This document shows, one piece after another, positions 14,053-21,963 of a stretch of DNA of 64,000 bases. The notes under the pieces were generated by a model. It ran no database searches, was not told where the DNA came from, and saw only the letters and a program-made list of their open reading frames with translations. The DNA lies in the IMG/VR virus record IMGVR_UViG_3300031997_000620, positions 1 through 64,000 of that record, one strand, 5' to 3'. The translations under genes were made by a program, and so were the position numbers. How positions within the stretch are numbered: position 1 is the stretch's first letter; each line of letters begins with the position of its first letter. Source of the stretch: a virus.

Positions 14053-14548
14053 GAAGAAGAAGAAGGTTGAGCCGGTTGTAGTTGAATACCCCAAGGTATA
14101 TGTCAAGTGTGACCTTGCCTGGATAGAGGGCGGGGGAGATACTAGCCCTGGCGAAAAATGGTCTGATCGTGAGACAGAGTATCGTCATTACGAAGTAGAG
14201 GATTACTTTCTTCTGTCTGATGGCGGGTTTGGATTCGATTCAGTAGAGGTTCCGGACTGGAAAGAAGGCACGGATACAATCTATGCCGTTATGGTTCACT
14301 ACTCTACAGGGGATACCTTTGGCCGTTGCGAAGGGTGTATTGCTATTCCCATTGCTTTTGTTGACTTAAATGAAGCTAACGCGGTAGCTAAGAAGATCGA
14401 TCAAGAAAGCAAGAATAGCGACGACAGATTTTCAGATCCTACATATGGGTTTTATAAGTCTTGGACAGGATACTTTGAACATACAGATGGGGTCGAAGTA
14501 AAGAAGTTGACGTTAGAAGGAACAGGACTTTATAGGAGTAAGAAGTAA
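14042..14548 (+). CDS. Hypothetical protein, 168 aa
   Basis: I chose ATG 14042 over earlier candidates (14039, TTG 14024) because AGGGGAGG ends at 14037. A basic start (KSKKKKK) is followed by a beta-rich acidic body with many aromatics and a segment GDTFGRCEGCIAIPIAFVDL containing a Cys pair. I do not recognise a family. It overlaps the next gene by one base. Confidence 0.68.
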   Translation: MKSKKKKKVEPVVVEYPKVYVKCDLAWIEGGGDTSPGEKWSDRETEYRHYEVEDYFLLSDGGFGFDSVEVPDWKEGTDTIYAVMVHYSTGDTFGRCEGCIAIPIAFVDLNEANAVAKKIDQESKNSDDRFSDPTYGFYKSWTGYFEHTDGVEVKKLTLEGTGLYRSKK

Positions 14549-15438
14549 TGGAAGATGCAATCCCGAGTATCGGGCTAATTGGTCTAGGCTTCGTTGGTGG
14601 AGCTATGTACAAAGGGTTCGCTGGTCACACAGACATCTATTGTTATGATAAGGACCGTAACGTCGGCAGCTATGATGAAGTGGCTAATGCGGATATTATC
14701 TTTGTAGCAGTCCCTACTCCTATGCACCCGGACGGGTCTTGTGATACCCGTATTATTGAATCTGTTCTAGAGAATTTAGAATTTGAGTTCAAGAATCGAA
14801 CTGTTCGCAAGCCAGTCGTCATTCGTAGTACGGTTCCTCCTTACTTTTGTGCCCGCATGGCGGAGCTTTATGGTGGATGGATGGAGATCATCTTCATGCC
14901 CGAGTTCCTTACAGAACGCACAGCAACATTAGACTTCATCCAGTCTTCTCGATTCATTATTGGGACAGATCCAGAATGCTTTGTAAATGATAGGTTCGAT
15001 AGTCAGATGAATCCTGATGTAATGATGGTAGCTGAGTTGTTTCGTTCTAGGTTCCCCAAGACTCGTATTCCCATTATGACGTGGCAAGAGGCAGGACTCG
15101 TGAAGTATGCTACAAATACTTTCTTTACAGTTAAACTTTCATTCTTCAACGAGTTGTTCGGCGTATGTGGAGCGACTGGGGCTAATCCTGACAATGTAAT
15201 TGGAGAGGTGCTCGAAGATGGTAGGATTGGCCGTAGTCACTTTGCAGTCCCCGGGCATGATGGGGACTTTGGGTGGGGAGGGCATTGCTTCCCTAAAGAT
15301 AACCGGGCCTATTCTACTTTTGTAAAAGCTCTAGGGCTCAAGTCTATCATGGCGGAAGCTGCCTGGGACGTGAATGAAGTTGTTAGATCAAATCGAGATT
15401 GGGAAACACAGATTGGGCGAGCAGTTTCAGAGGATTAA
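14548..15438 (+). CDS. UDP-glucose/GDP-mannose dehydrogenase family protein
   Basis: 296 residues. The NAD-binding Rossmann start IGLIGLGFVGGAMYKGF (8-24), the substrate-domain pattern MPEFLTERTA, and the catalytic GGHCFPKD (about 244-251, with the Cys nucleophile) are diagnostic. Bacterial enzymes have about 400-450 residues, so the C-terminal UDP-binding domain is missing. It may oxidise a nucleotide sugar to a uronic acid for the phage glycosyltransferases at 33-39 kb, or use another sugar nucleotide. It is set among replication genes, away from the other sugar genes. Confidence 0.85.
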   Translation: MEDAIPSIGLIGLGFVGGAMYKGFAGHTDIYCYDKDRNVGSYDEVANADIIFVAVPTPMHPDGSCDTRIIESVLENLEFEFKNRTVRKPVVIRSTVPPYFCARMAELYGGWMEIIFMPEFLTERTATLDFIQSSRFIIGTDPECFVNDRFDSQMNPDVMMVAELFRSRFPKTRIPIMTWQEAGLVKYATNTFFTVKLSFFNELFGVCGATGANPDNVIGEVLEDGRIGRSHFAVPGHDGDFGWGGHCFPKDNRAYSTFVKALGLKSIMAEAAWDVNEVVRSNRDWETQIGRAVSED

Positions 15439-16352
15439 TGAACAATTCGAACGTACTCGCTTGGCTTCGGAAACAAGGAATGGTTACCTTGGTTATTGGT
15501 TCCGAAGTACATATGAAATGCCCTAAGTGCGACCACGTTCAATTCTACTTCAACATGAGTAAGGGGGTGGGATTCTGCCACCGGGCTAGTTGCCATTGGA
15601 AGCCTTCTCTCAAAGCTTTAGCAGAGCATTGGGGGTCCGAACCTTCTGATGTAGGATGGACGCCCGTCCCGCAGGTTGTTGTGGAGCACAAGCCTCTCGT
15701 GGCCCTTCCTAAGAATGTCCATCCAGTGATTGAGTTAAACCAAACAAACTATACTACTAGAATTTTTGATGCTTACACTTGGCTCACTAAGAGAAAGCTT
15801 ACTCCAGAACAGATCTATCACTGGGGCATCCTGGCGAACTACAAGAGGATCTATGTCCCGATCTATTCTAAGGGCAATCTTGTACAGTACATTGCCAGAC
15901 TATATGACGTTAACGACCACGGGATGAAATACAAGTATGCTAAAGGGGTGCCAGTAACGAACTTCCTATTCGGGTGGGACGAGCAAGACTGGACATGGAT
16001 GACCTTAGTAGAGAACACGTTTGTATCTATGTGGCTACGGAACGAAGTAAACTGTACGACCAACTTTGGTTCCCACCTATCAGATGCACAGGTAGGGCTG
16101 ATTGCTCGATCAAAAGTGAAAGAAGTCATTTTCCTTTGGGATGGCGATGCTGTCTACAAGGCTGAAGTAGGAATTCAAAAACTTCGTAGGCACGGAATCA
16201 ATGCCAAGTTTATAGACATCATAGGACAACCTGATGATTATCCGGTTGAGTTTATCAGGGAAATAGTCGCAATAGCAAGACTAGGATCTTCTCGCAACCT
16301 AAATGTGAGGGACGTATGCCGACAACTGAAAGGCTTATCCTCGACGGGTTAG
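15438..16352 (+). CDS. DNA primase (zinc ribbon plus TOPRIM)
   Basis: 304 residues. The N-terminal zinc ribbon has Cys28/Cys31 and Cys47/Cys52 in CPKC...CHRASC. A TOPRIM-like half follows, with the Glu in LVENTFVSMWL (about 190) and the DxD-type LWDGDAV (about 233). The size and layout resemble the primase half of T7 gp4 and other small phage primases. It would lay primers for the DnaB-like helicase and polymerase encoded beside it. The start at ATG 15438 overlaps the previous TAA. Confidence 0.85.
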   Translation: MNNSNVLAWLRKQGMVTLVIGSEVHMKCPKCDHVQFYFNMSKGVGFCHRASCHWKPSLKALAEHWGSEPSDVGWTPVPQVVVEHKPLVALPKNVHPVIELNQTNYTTRIFDAYTWLTKRKLTPEQIYHWGILANYKRIYVPIYSKGNLVQYIARLYDVNDHGMKYKYAKGVPVTNFLFGWDEQDWTWMTLVENTFVSMWLRNEVNCTTNFGSHLSDAQVGLIARSKVKEVIFLWDGDAVYKAEVGIQKLRRHGINAKFIDIIGQPDDYPVEFIREIVAIARLGSSRNLNVRDVCRQLKGLSSTG

Positions 16353-16564
16353 GTCATCTATTTTACTTGCTTATTTTCCTCGGAATGGTGATGATTAGCA
16401 AGAAACGCGAAGTAGGCTGGTTGCTACGTCTCGCAGGTGAAACTGGATGGGCCGTGGTGGGACTCTATATGGGGATGACTTCTATCTGGGTTTGGGCAAT
16501 ACCCTTCATCTATATCGACACAAAAGGATACCTACTTTGGCGAAGACTAAAGACAAAGTTGTAG
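16316..16564 (+). CDS. Small multi-pass membrane protein
   Basis: 82 residues with two or three hydrophobic segments (LGHLFYLLIFLGMVMI, AVVGLYMGMTSIWVWAIPFIY). It ends in GYLLWRRLKTKL. The Trp-rich layout recalls small phage membrane proteins sometimes compared with PnuC nicotinamide riboside transporters, but it is too short to be a full transporter. It overlaps the primase by 37 bases and the polymerase start by 28. Confidence 0.65.
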   Translation: MPTTERLILDGLGHLFYLLIFLGMVMISKKREVGWLLRLAGETGWAVVGLYMGMTSIWVWAIPFIYIDTKGYLLWRRLKTKL

Positions 16565-19215
16565 AACCTTACTCCTCCTGCAAGGGAGTGGGCTGTAAAC
16601 CGAAATGCGCTCTTGGGTGCTTAATCGAGAATAAGCAAGTCGAACTCAAAGGAATTCCCTTTGACATCTTCTACAACTACCAGACTACCAAACGTGGGTG
16701 GGCTCCTGCGAACAGAGGAAGTGCTGTTGGTAGAACCTATGATGTAGTTATTCTATTGGAAGGTATCACAGATGAAGAAGACATGCGGAACCTTCCCATT
16801 GCAGGTTCCCTGGCAAATCGCCTAACAAACTGTATTATACAGGCAGGATTCGCATCTTCCCAAGTGTACATAACCAATATGGTTAAGTGTGCCCCTCCTA
16901 AGGGCCGCAAAGCCTCCTTAACGGAGAGTAAGGCTTGCTTAGCTCACTTTAGGCATGAGCTAGAAAAGGCACAACCCAAAGTGGTCATGCTTGTCGGCTC
17001 TACTACGATGCGAGCTTTCAACTTGCACAATGAGGGGGGTATCTTCAAGAATCGTGGCAAGGTGTTCAATGTGAAGCTCCCTGATTGGGAAGACGGCCCG
17101 ACATTCAAAGTGATTCCTACGTTCCATCCTAGCATGTTCTTCTATAAGAACGACCCCGTAGCAGAACAAAGGATGTTTGATGACTATATCCTGGCCGCAG
17201 ACATGGTTCGTGGAGATGCTGTGAAGGTTGCAAAGCCTAAGAACAAGTTCCGTCTTATCAAGACTACGAAGCAGTTTAACGAGATGATCGCGGAAATGAA
17301 AGAGGCACCGTTAGTTGCCTTTGATACAGAGTCACGGTCCCTTCCTGCTCACCGAGAGCCTATGCTTATGATGAGCTTTTGTTGGGGATATGATCGGCCT
17401 GGAGAGCAAACCGCTGTCCTTCCCATCTACCACCATTCTCCTACTCCTAATGCCCTAGGATGGCATGTGGAGCCTTTCTGGGGAACTAGCAAACATCGGG
17501 CTCCTTTGGATTACCTCTTCAGTGAGCTAAAGACGCACATCTTTGAAAATGAGAAGATAGTCAAGGCTGCTCACAATCTGAAGTATGACTGGCATGTCAT
17601 CCGCAAGTGGGTAGGGTCGGATCTTAAAGGCACATTATACGACACTATGCTTCTTCATCACTTAATTAGGGAGCAAAAACCTCATGATCTCAAGTACTTA
17701 GCGGACCTTGAGTTTGCCATTGGTTCATATAACTCGAAAGTAGAAGATATAGGTCATGCTAAGGGGTACGACTGCATACCCCACCATATCTTCTGTCCGT
17801 ATGCAGCTATCGATGCAGAGAACGTGTTTAGGCTAGCCTGCGTCTACAACTTCAAGATCCTTGAAAGGGTAATGGATAAGAACCCTCAACTTTACTCCCT
17901 CTATATTGATAGGGTTCAACCGGCCCTTGAAGCTCTTGTAGATGTTGAAGATGATGGTATCCAGATGGATAAAGACTTGACGATTCAATACAAGGCTGAC
18001 TATGAAAAAGAACAGGCCCGACTCCTATCTTCTCTTAAGGCCAAAACATGCAACCCCGAATTCAACCCCCTAAGCACAGTAGATGTACGGAATGCTGCCA
18101 TTAAAGACGGTCATTCGGACGCCATATCAGACCTTAGTAAGTCGTCTGGATGGTCTACAGGCAAGGAAGTGCTGCTTGATCTTTCTCAAAAGTGGCCGAT
18201 AGCTGCGAACATCTTACAATACCGCACCAACAGGAAGATGATTTCAACCTATCTCGAAAGCGCCCTAACAGAGTTAGATCCTGACGGTCGAATTCGTAAA
18301 AGTTTCATGCTTCACGGAACTGAGTCTGGGCGTCTCTCTTGCTCGTTCTTGCACCAAGTCCCCAAGGCTACTAAGAGTGGCATTCACAACCTTAGAGATT
18401 TGTTTGTGGCTGGAAAAGACTGCCTCTTTGGATACATGGACTATAAACAAATTGAACTAAAGGTCTATGCGGTTCTCATTTATCTACTGACCGGAGATCA
18501 TCGGCTCGTAGACATCTTCTTCGATCCCAAGTCTGATGCTCATAGAACTATGGCTGCAATCTTGCTTGAGATCCCCGAGGACTTGGTTAGCCCTCTAAAT
18601 AGAGATGTAGGGAAAACATTCAACTTCGGTGCTATCTTCGGGTCATCTGGGTATGACCTAGTTGGTAAAGAGTATGAAGGACTGAAGGGGCAGAAGTATT
18701 CCATGACCTGGGATACCGTCAACATGGGGATCAATCGTTTCCACAACATGTATCCTTCAGTTAGAGAGTATATGGCTTTGATCCCAGACCTGACTAGGAA
18801 GCAAGACAACACCTTCATTAGTGTGATGGGACGAGAAAGACATATGGGGGATGCTCTGAACAGTAGAGATCCTAAGAAGCGAGGCAAGGCAGAACGGGAG
18901 CTAGTCAACTTCACCGTCCAGTCGCCTGCTGCGCAAATTACGATTGATACAATGAGCATTATACATCGACAGATAAAGAAGTTTCGGGAACAGGGCCAAC
19001 TCAAGAAATCCCATGTGCGCATTGTCAATACAGTGCATGACTCGTTGATGACAGAGTTTCACGCGAAGCTTCAAGCTTGGACTCTGTCCCTTATGAAGAC
19101 AACGGCAGAGCGACCCATACCCGAACTTGGAGGCAGGATCTTTACCGTTGATCTGGGTATTGGGAAAACATGGGCCGAAGCCGAATCAAAAACTAACAAA
19201 GTAACGGAGGTATGA
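16537..19215 (+). CDS. Family A DNA polymerase with N-terminal uracil-glycosylase-like domain
   Basis: I chose TTG 16537, 8 bases after AAGGA; the only upstream in-frame ATG (16447) would overlap the membrane protein for 118 bases. Four cysteines near the start (CKGVGCKPKCALGC) precede a family 4/5 UDG-like domain (about 16.7-17.2 kb: VYITNMVKCAPPKGR, PTFHPS). The 3'-5' exonuclease follows with FDTES, HNLKYDW and YAAIDAE. The polymerase has motif A DYKQIELK, motif B KTFNFGAIFG, and motif C VHDS, where E. coli Pol I has HDE. Motif B has Phe at the Pol I 762 position. A UDG-like/polymerase fusion is also known in phage SPO1. The GEAPG motif of UDGs is altered to LLEGIT, so glycosylase activity is uncertain. 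Confidence 0.9.
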   Translation: MAKTKDKVVEPYSSCKGVGCKPKCALGCLIENKQVELKGIPFDIFYNYQTTKRGWAPANRGSAVGRTYDVVILLEGITDEEDMRNLPIAGSLANRLTNCIIQAGFASSQVYITNMVKCAPPKGRKASLTESKACLAHFRHELEKAQPKVVMLVGSTTMRAFNLHNEGGIFKNRGKVFNVKLPDWEDGPTFKVIPTFHPSMFFYKNDPVAEQRMFDDYILAADMVRGDAVKVAKPKNKFRLIKTTKQFNEMIAEMKEAPLVAFDTESRSLPAHREPMLMMSFCWGYDRPGEQTAVLPIYHHSPTPNALGWHVEPFWGTSKHRAPLDYLFSELKTHIFENEKIVKAAHNLKYDWHVIRKWVGSDLKGTLYDTMLLHHLIREQKPHDLKYLADLEFAIGSYNSKVEDIGHAKGYDCIPHHIFCPYAAIDAENVFRLACVYNFKILERVMDKNPQLYSLYIDRVQPALEALVDVEDDGIQMDKDLTIQYKADYEKEQARLLSSLKAKTCNPEFNPLSTVDVRNAAIKDGHSDAISDLSKSSGWSTGKEVLLDLSQKWPIAANILQYRTNRKMISTYLESALTELDPDGRIRKSFMLHGTESGRLSCSFLHQVPKATKSGIHNLRDLFVAGKDCLFGYMDYKQIELKVYAVLIYLLTGDHRLVDIFFDPKSDAHRTMAAILLEIPEDLVSPLNRDVGKTFNFGAIFGSSGYDLVGKEYEGLKGQKYSMTWDTVNMGINRFHNMYPSVREYMALIPDLTRKQDNTFISVMGRERHMGDALNSRDPKKRGKAERELVNFTVQSPAAQITIDTMSIIHRQIKKFREQGQLKKSHVRIVNTVHDSLMTEFHAKLQAWTLSLMKTTAERPIPELGGRIFTVDLGIGKTWAEAESKTNKVTEV

Positions 19216-19592
19216 TGACTAATTTCGAAAAGGTGAAAGAGTTTCATGATAAGTACAATGTTGGTAAGGTGTGGCAGTATCCAACTTTTCTTCCCGAGGG
19301 TCAAGCCCTGAATAGGGTACGCTTAATGAATGAAGAGCTGGCTGAAACGGTGAAGGCAATGGCAACTAAGAACATGGTCAACTTAGCCAAAGAACTAGCT
19401 GACCTTTTGTATGTGGTGTACGGAACTGCGGATGCATACGGCATTCCGATTGACGACGTGTTTAATGCGGTTCACATTTCAAACATGACAAAATCTAACG
19501 AAAAAGATGAAAGTGGAAAGGTCCAAAAAGGCGATAATTATACTGAGCCCAATATAGAGGAGGTGCTAAATGTTTATCGAAATCAACGGTAA
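19215..19592 (+). CDS. MazG-like nucleotide pyrophosphohydrolase
   Basis: 125 residues. The EExxE (40-44, EELAE) and ExxD (60-63, ELAD) motifs that bind Mg and the triphosphate define the all-alpha MazG/phosphoribosyl-ATP pyrophosphohydrolase superfamily. Phage members are thought to hydrolyse dNTPs or alarmones. The substrate is not predictable, but the position after the polymerase suggests nucleotide-pool control. ATG 19215 fits GGAGG (19206-19210) better than ATG 19212. Confidence 0.82.
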   Translation: MTNFEKVKEFHDKYNVGKVWQYPTFLPEGQALNRVRLMNEELAETVKAMATKNMVNLAKELADLLYVVYGTADAYGIPIDDVFNAVHISNMTKSNEKDESGKVQKGDNYTEPNIEEVLNVYRNQR

Positions 19593-19998
19593 AGAAATTG
19601 AACTAAAGATCCAAGAGGATGTAGCAATTCCGGACGACGCTGTATCTCTTCAAAGAGAGGCTTGTAGAACCCCTGGCCTACTCGCCACCTACGGAGAGAT
19701 GCTTGCCGAGCTAAAGGCGAATAATGAAAGAGCTAAGTTTGCTATGGAAGAAATTTCTTCCTATGTGGCGGATGGTATCCGAAGCACGTCTACAGAGAAA
19801 CTGACAGTTGACAGGCTGAAGGAACTGGTTACTCTTGATAACCGCGTCAAGGATGCAAAGCTACTTTTTATTGCATCCTTGCGAAACATGCACGCAGTAG
19901 ACAATACGCTTCGTGCCCTTCACAAGAAGGTGGACATCATTACGACACTATTGTATCAGCACCGACAGGAAATGAAGAGTTATGGAAATACGATCTAA
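19570..19998 (+). CDS. Hypothetical protein, helical, 142 aa
   Basis: A short beta start (FIEINGKEIELKI) is followed by long helices (LLATYGEMLAELKANNERAK; MHAVDNTLRALHKKVDIITT). I do not recognise a family. It is located between a nucleotide hydrolase and the ssDNA-binding region, with GGAGGT upstream. Confidence 0.72.
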   Translation: MFIEINGKEIELKIQEDVAIPDDAVSLQREACRTPGLLATYGEMLAELKANNERAKFAMEEISSYVADGIRSTSTEKLTVDRLKELVTLDNRVKDAKLLFIASLRNMHAVDNTLRALHKKVDIITTLLYQHRQEMKSYGNTI

Positions 19999-20012
19999 CG
20001 AAAGGAGATCAA

Positions 20013-20339
20013 ATGACAACTAAACCTAAGACACTTGAACAACTTGACGAGGAAGTTGCCACTCTAGAGAACAATATAGACCGAGAGATTGACACCCTTC
20101 ATCGGATCATTGACGAAGCTAATGATCTAGTATCCGATGTTTTTAATATGGAAGACGAGCTTTTCAACATTCGGGACGAGTTGGAAGAACTACAAGCTAT
20201 AAAGGCTAAAGTAACCCAACGACTTGCTAAAAAGCCCTCAAAAGGTGATAATATGAAAGCCCCCAAGAAAAAGGTGGCTCCGAAAAAGAAGAAGGCAATT
20301 CCGAAGAAGAAGACACCCAAGAAAAGGAGCAAGAAATAA
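20013..20339 (+). CDS. Coiled-coil protein with histone-like Lys tail
   Basis: 108 residues. The first 75 form a likely coiled coil (LDEEVATLENNIDREIDTLH; DELFNIRDELEELQ). The tail from about residue 82 is KAPKKKVAPKKKKAIPKKK-type, resembling histone H1 or bacterial AlgP-like tails that bind nucleic acid without sequence preference. It overlaps the ssDNA-binding gene start (TAATG), which suggests a role with that protein. A weaker parallel is the gene at 4393. Confidence 0.75.
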   Translation: MTTKPKTLEQLDEEVATLENNIDREIDTLHRIIDEANDLVSDVFNMEDELFNIRDELEELQAIKAKVTQRLAKKPSKGDNMKAPKKKVAPKKKKAIPKKKTPKKRSKK

Positions 20340-21151
20340 TGGCATTCGAACATGGTAAGGTAAATCGAGACAGAGTAGCAGCAGAGAATCCGACTGAAGG
20401 TTCGGTAGAGTTCCGGCCTAAGGTGGGTACGTCACAGGTTCGTATCCTACCCCCGCACCCTACTTCCAATGTGTGGTTCCACAAGAGCAACGAGCATTGG
20501 GTAGACGGACATGGGTATGTCCCTTGTGGCCGTGGGTTTGGGCGTCCGTGCCCTATCTGTGAAGAAGGGGAGGCTCTCTATAGTAGCCAGATCGAAGAGA
20601 ATGTTAAGATGGCAATCAGCCTACGTCCTCGTGAACAGTATTACTACAACGTCATTGTATTCACTAGCGCAGACGGCAAGGTATCTCCCAAGGATGGGGT
20701 GCGCATCATGCGCACTGGAGTTAAGATCTTCAAGAACCTACGAAACTTGGACAATGACGAGGCAGGGGGTTGGGGCGACATGACCAACCCGGATACGGGA
20801 TTTAACGTATCCATCGCCCGTGCTGGTAATGCCCGCGAGAATACGGAGTATTCAGTTACTCCTGTTCCGAATCGCCAGAATAAGAGCCTTGAAGTTCAAC
20901 TTGCTGCACACGGAGTAGACCTGAATACGCTGGAGCTACTAAATCTTTCAGACTACGCTCAAATGCTGGCTCTAGAGTATGATGACCTGAAGACTAGGTT
21001 TGAGAATAAGCAGGTTGCCCCTGGATTCCCCGGTGGTCCCCGCCTCTCTCACCCGCATGTAGTAGGCACGTTGCCGGACATGCCGAAAGGGCTTTTTGAC
21101 CATCTAAAGAATGCCGGAGAGGTTGTACCTCCGCCGTTTATCGAGGAGTAA
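20339..21151 (+). CDS. Single-stranded DNA-binding protein (gp32-like)
   Basis: 270 residues. VRILPPHPTSNVWFHKSNEH (about 34-53), then VPCGRGFGRPCPICEEG with the cysteine cluster, and a DNA-binding core containing IFKNLRNLDND match phage gp32-type single-stranded DNA-binding proteins with a bound zinc. The C-terminus ends FIEE and is mildly acidic, as in proteins that recruit partners by their tails. It sits between the polymerase and RecA-like genes. Confidence 0.85.
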   Translation: MAFEHGKVNRDRVAAENPTEGSVEFRPKVGTSQVRILPPHPTSNVWFHKSNEHWVDGHGYVPCGRGFGRPCPICEEGEALYSSQIEENVKMAISLRPREQYYYNVIVFTSADGKVSPKDGVRIMRTGVKIFKNLRNLDNDEAGGWGDMTNPDTGFNVSIARAGNARENTEYSVTPVPNRQNKSLEVQLAAHGVDLNTLELLNLSDYAQMLALEYDDLKTRFENKQVAPGFPGGPRLSHPHVVGTLPDMPKGLFDHLKNAGEVVPPPFIEE

Positions 21152-21154
21152 ATA

Positions 21155-21496
21155 ATGAAATATACAATCATTATATTGTTTGCATTGCTAACTAATGGGG
21201 CACACGCGGCGTGCCCTCCGCAGCCAGCCGAAATCGTAGCCACCAACAACGAAATTTCCGTCTGCTCGGAAGAGCCTCTTACGGGAATAGACCTCAAAGT
21301 GGGGACGACGGCACTTCCCCGGATCGCACTTGCTGTACCCTCTGGTACACCCGTGCGCGTAATCGGACTCAACTCGTGTTCGGGAATGCTATCAGTTGCG
21401 GGAGTTAACGAAGCCGGAGTGGGACAGTGGGGTCTGCCGGTGAAGACGACCTTTCTTCCCTGCACAAATACCCGGGTCGGCGGACCCTTGCCCTAG
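21155..21496 (+). CDS. Exported protein with fibronectin-III/Ig-like domain
   Basis: 113 residues. A signal peptide (MKYTIIILFALLTNGAHA, cut before ACPP) precedes one small beta domain. That domain shows the FnIII-like ending VIGLNSCSGMLSVAGVNEAG and four cysteines. It is probably periplasmic or released. An exported domain between ssDNA-binding and RecA-like genes is odd and suggests a separately acquired accessory gene. Confidence 0.75.
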   Translation: MKYTIIILFALLTNGAHAACPPQPAEIVATNNEISVCSEEPLTGIDLKVGTTALPRIALAVPSGTPVRVIGLNSCSGMLSVAGVNEAGVGQWGLPVKTTFLPCTNTRVGGPLP

Positions 21497-21564
21497 TCCA
21501 TCGAGTTTTTTAAGTGGATTAGTTTCATTAACAACATTATTCGAATTAAAAAGGAGAACTAACA

Positions 21565-21891
21565 ATGGCACGAAGAACGCTTGCACTTACCGATCAGGAC
21601 AAGGCTGAAATGTTGAGACTATATGTCTCGGATAGGAAGGGTATCGTAGAAATTGGTAAGAAGTATGATATTAGCCCTTCTACAGTATCACGTTTCCTCA
21701 AGGTGCAGGGAGGAACTTTGCGTCCCCGAGGTACACGAAGTATCTCTAAAACGGAAGTTCTAGTTAATCCTCTAGAGTCACACGAGCCTGAAGCACATCG
21801 GACGGAGTGCTTCCCGAAGGTTAGTGAGGAAGAAGTTGTGACTTTTAATACAGAGGAAGACTCGACTCCCTATAATTACCCGCGTCTCTAG
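21565..21891 (+). CDS. Helix-turn-helix DNA-binding protein
   Basis: 108 residues. Residues 10-46 (TDQDKAEMLRLYVSDRKGI, EIGKKYDISPSTVSRFLKVQ) form a resolvase/transposase-type helix-turn-helix, followed by an AT-hook-like RPRGTR. The C-terminal half is acidic and disordered. It is probably a small transcriptional regulator. It lies before the pseudoknot leader of the recA-like gene and has AAAAAGGAGA as ribosome site. Confidence 0.75.
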   Translation: MARRTLALTDQDKAEMLRLYVSDRKGIVEIGKKYDISPSTVSRFLKVQGGTLRPRGTRSISKTEVLVNPLESHEPEAHRTECFPKVSEEEVVTFNTEEDSTPYNYPRL

Positions 21892-21899
21892 AAGTTACG

Positions 21900-21944
21900 C
21901 TCAAGTGTTCTCCCGTGCTTGAGGGCAGAGACAGTTAACGGGAG
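21900..21944 (+). promoter_or_regulatory. Predicted H-type pseudoknot in the recA-like 5' leader
   Basis: Stem 1 is CTCAAG (21900-21905) with CTTGAG (21918-21923). Stem 2 is CTCCCGT (21910-21916, within loop 1) with ACGGGAG (21938-21944). The connecting loops are 4, 1 and 14 nt, a standard H-type geometry. It ends 10 bases before the AGGAG (21955-21959) of the recA-like gene. Pseudoknots at this position can be protein-binding translational operators (as in T4 gene 32) or compact riboswitches. Confidence 0.5.
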
Positions 21945-21963
21945 CCTTTACCTTAGGAGTATC

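Noticed and set aside
20421-20459. tRNA-like stretch (T-arm-like CAGG-TTCGTAT-CCTA followed by CCCCGCACC) inside the ssDNA-binding gene
   Set aside because: No matching acceptor or anticodon stem upstream, and the bases encode the conserved RILPPHP segment of the protein, so the likeness is chance.
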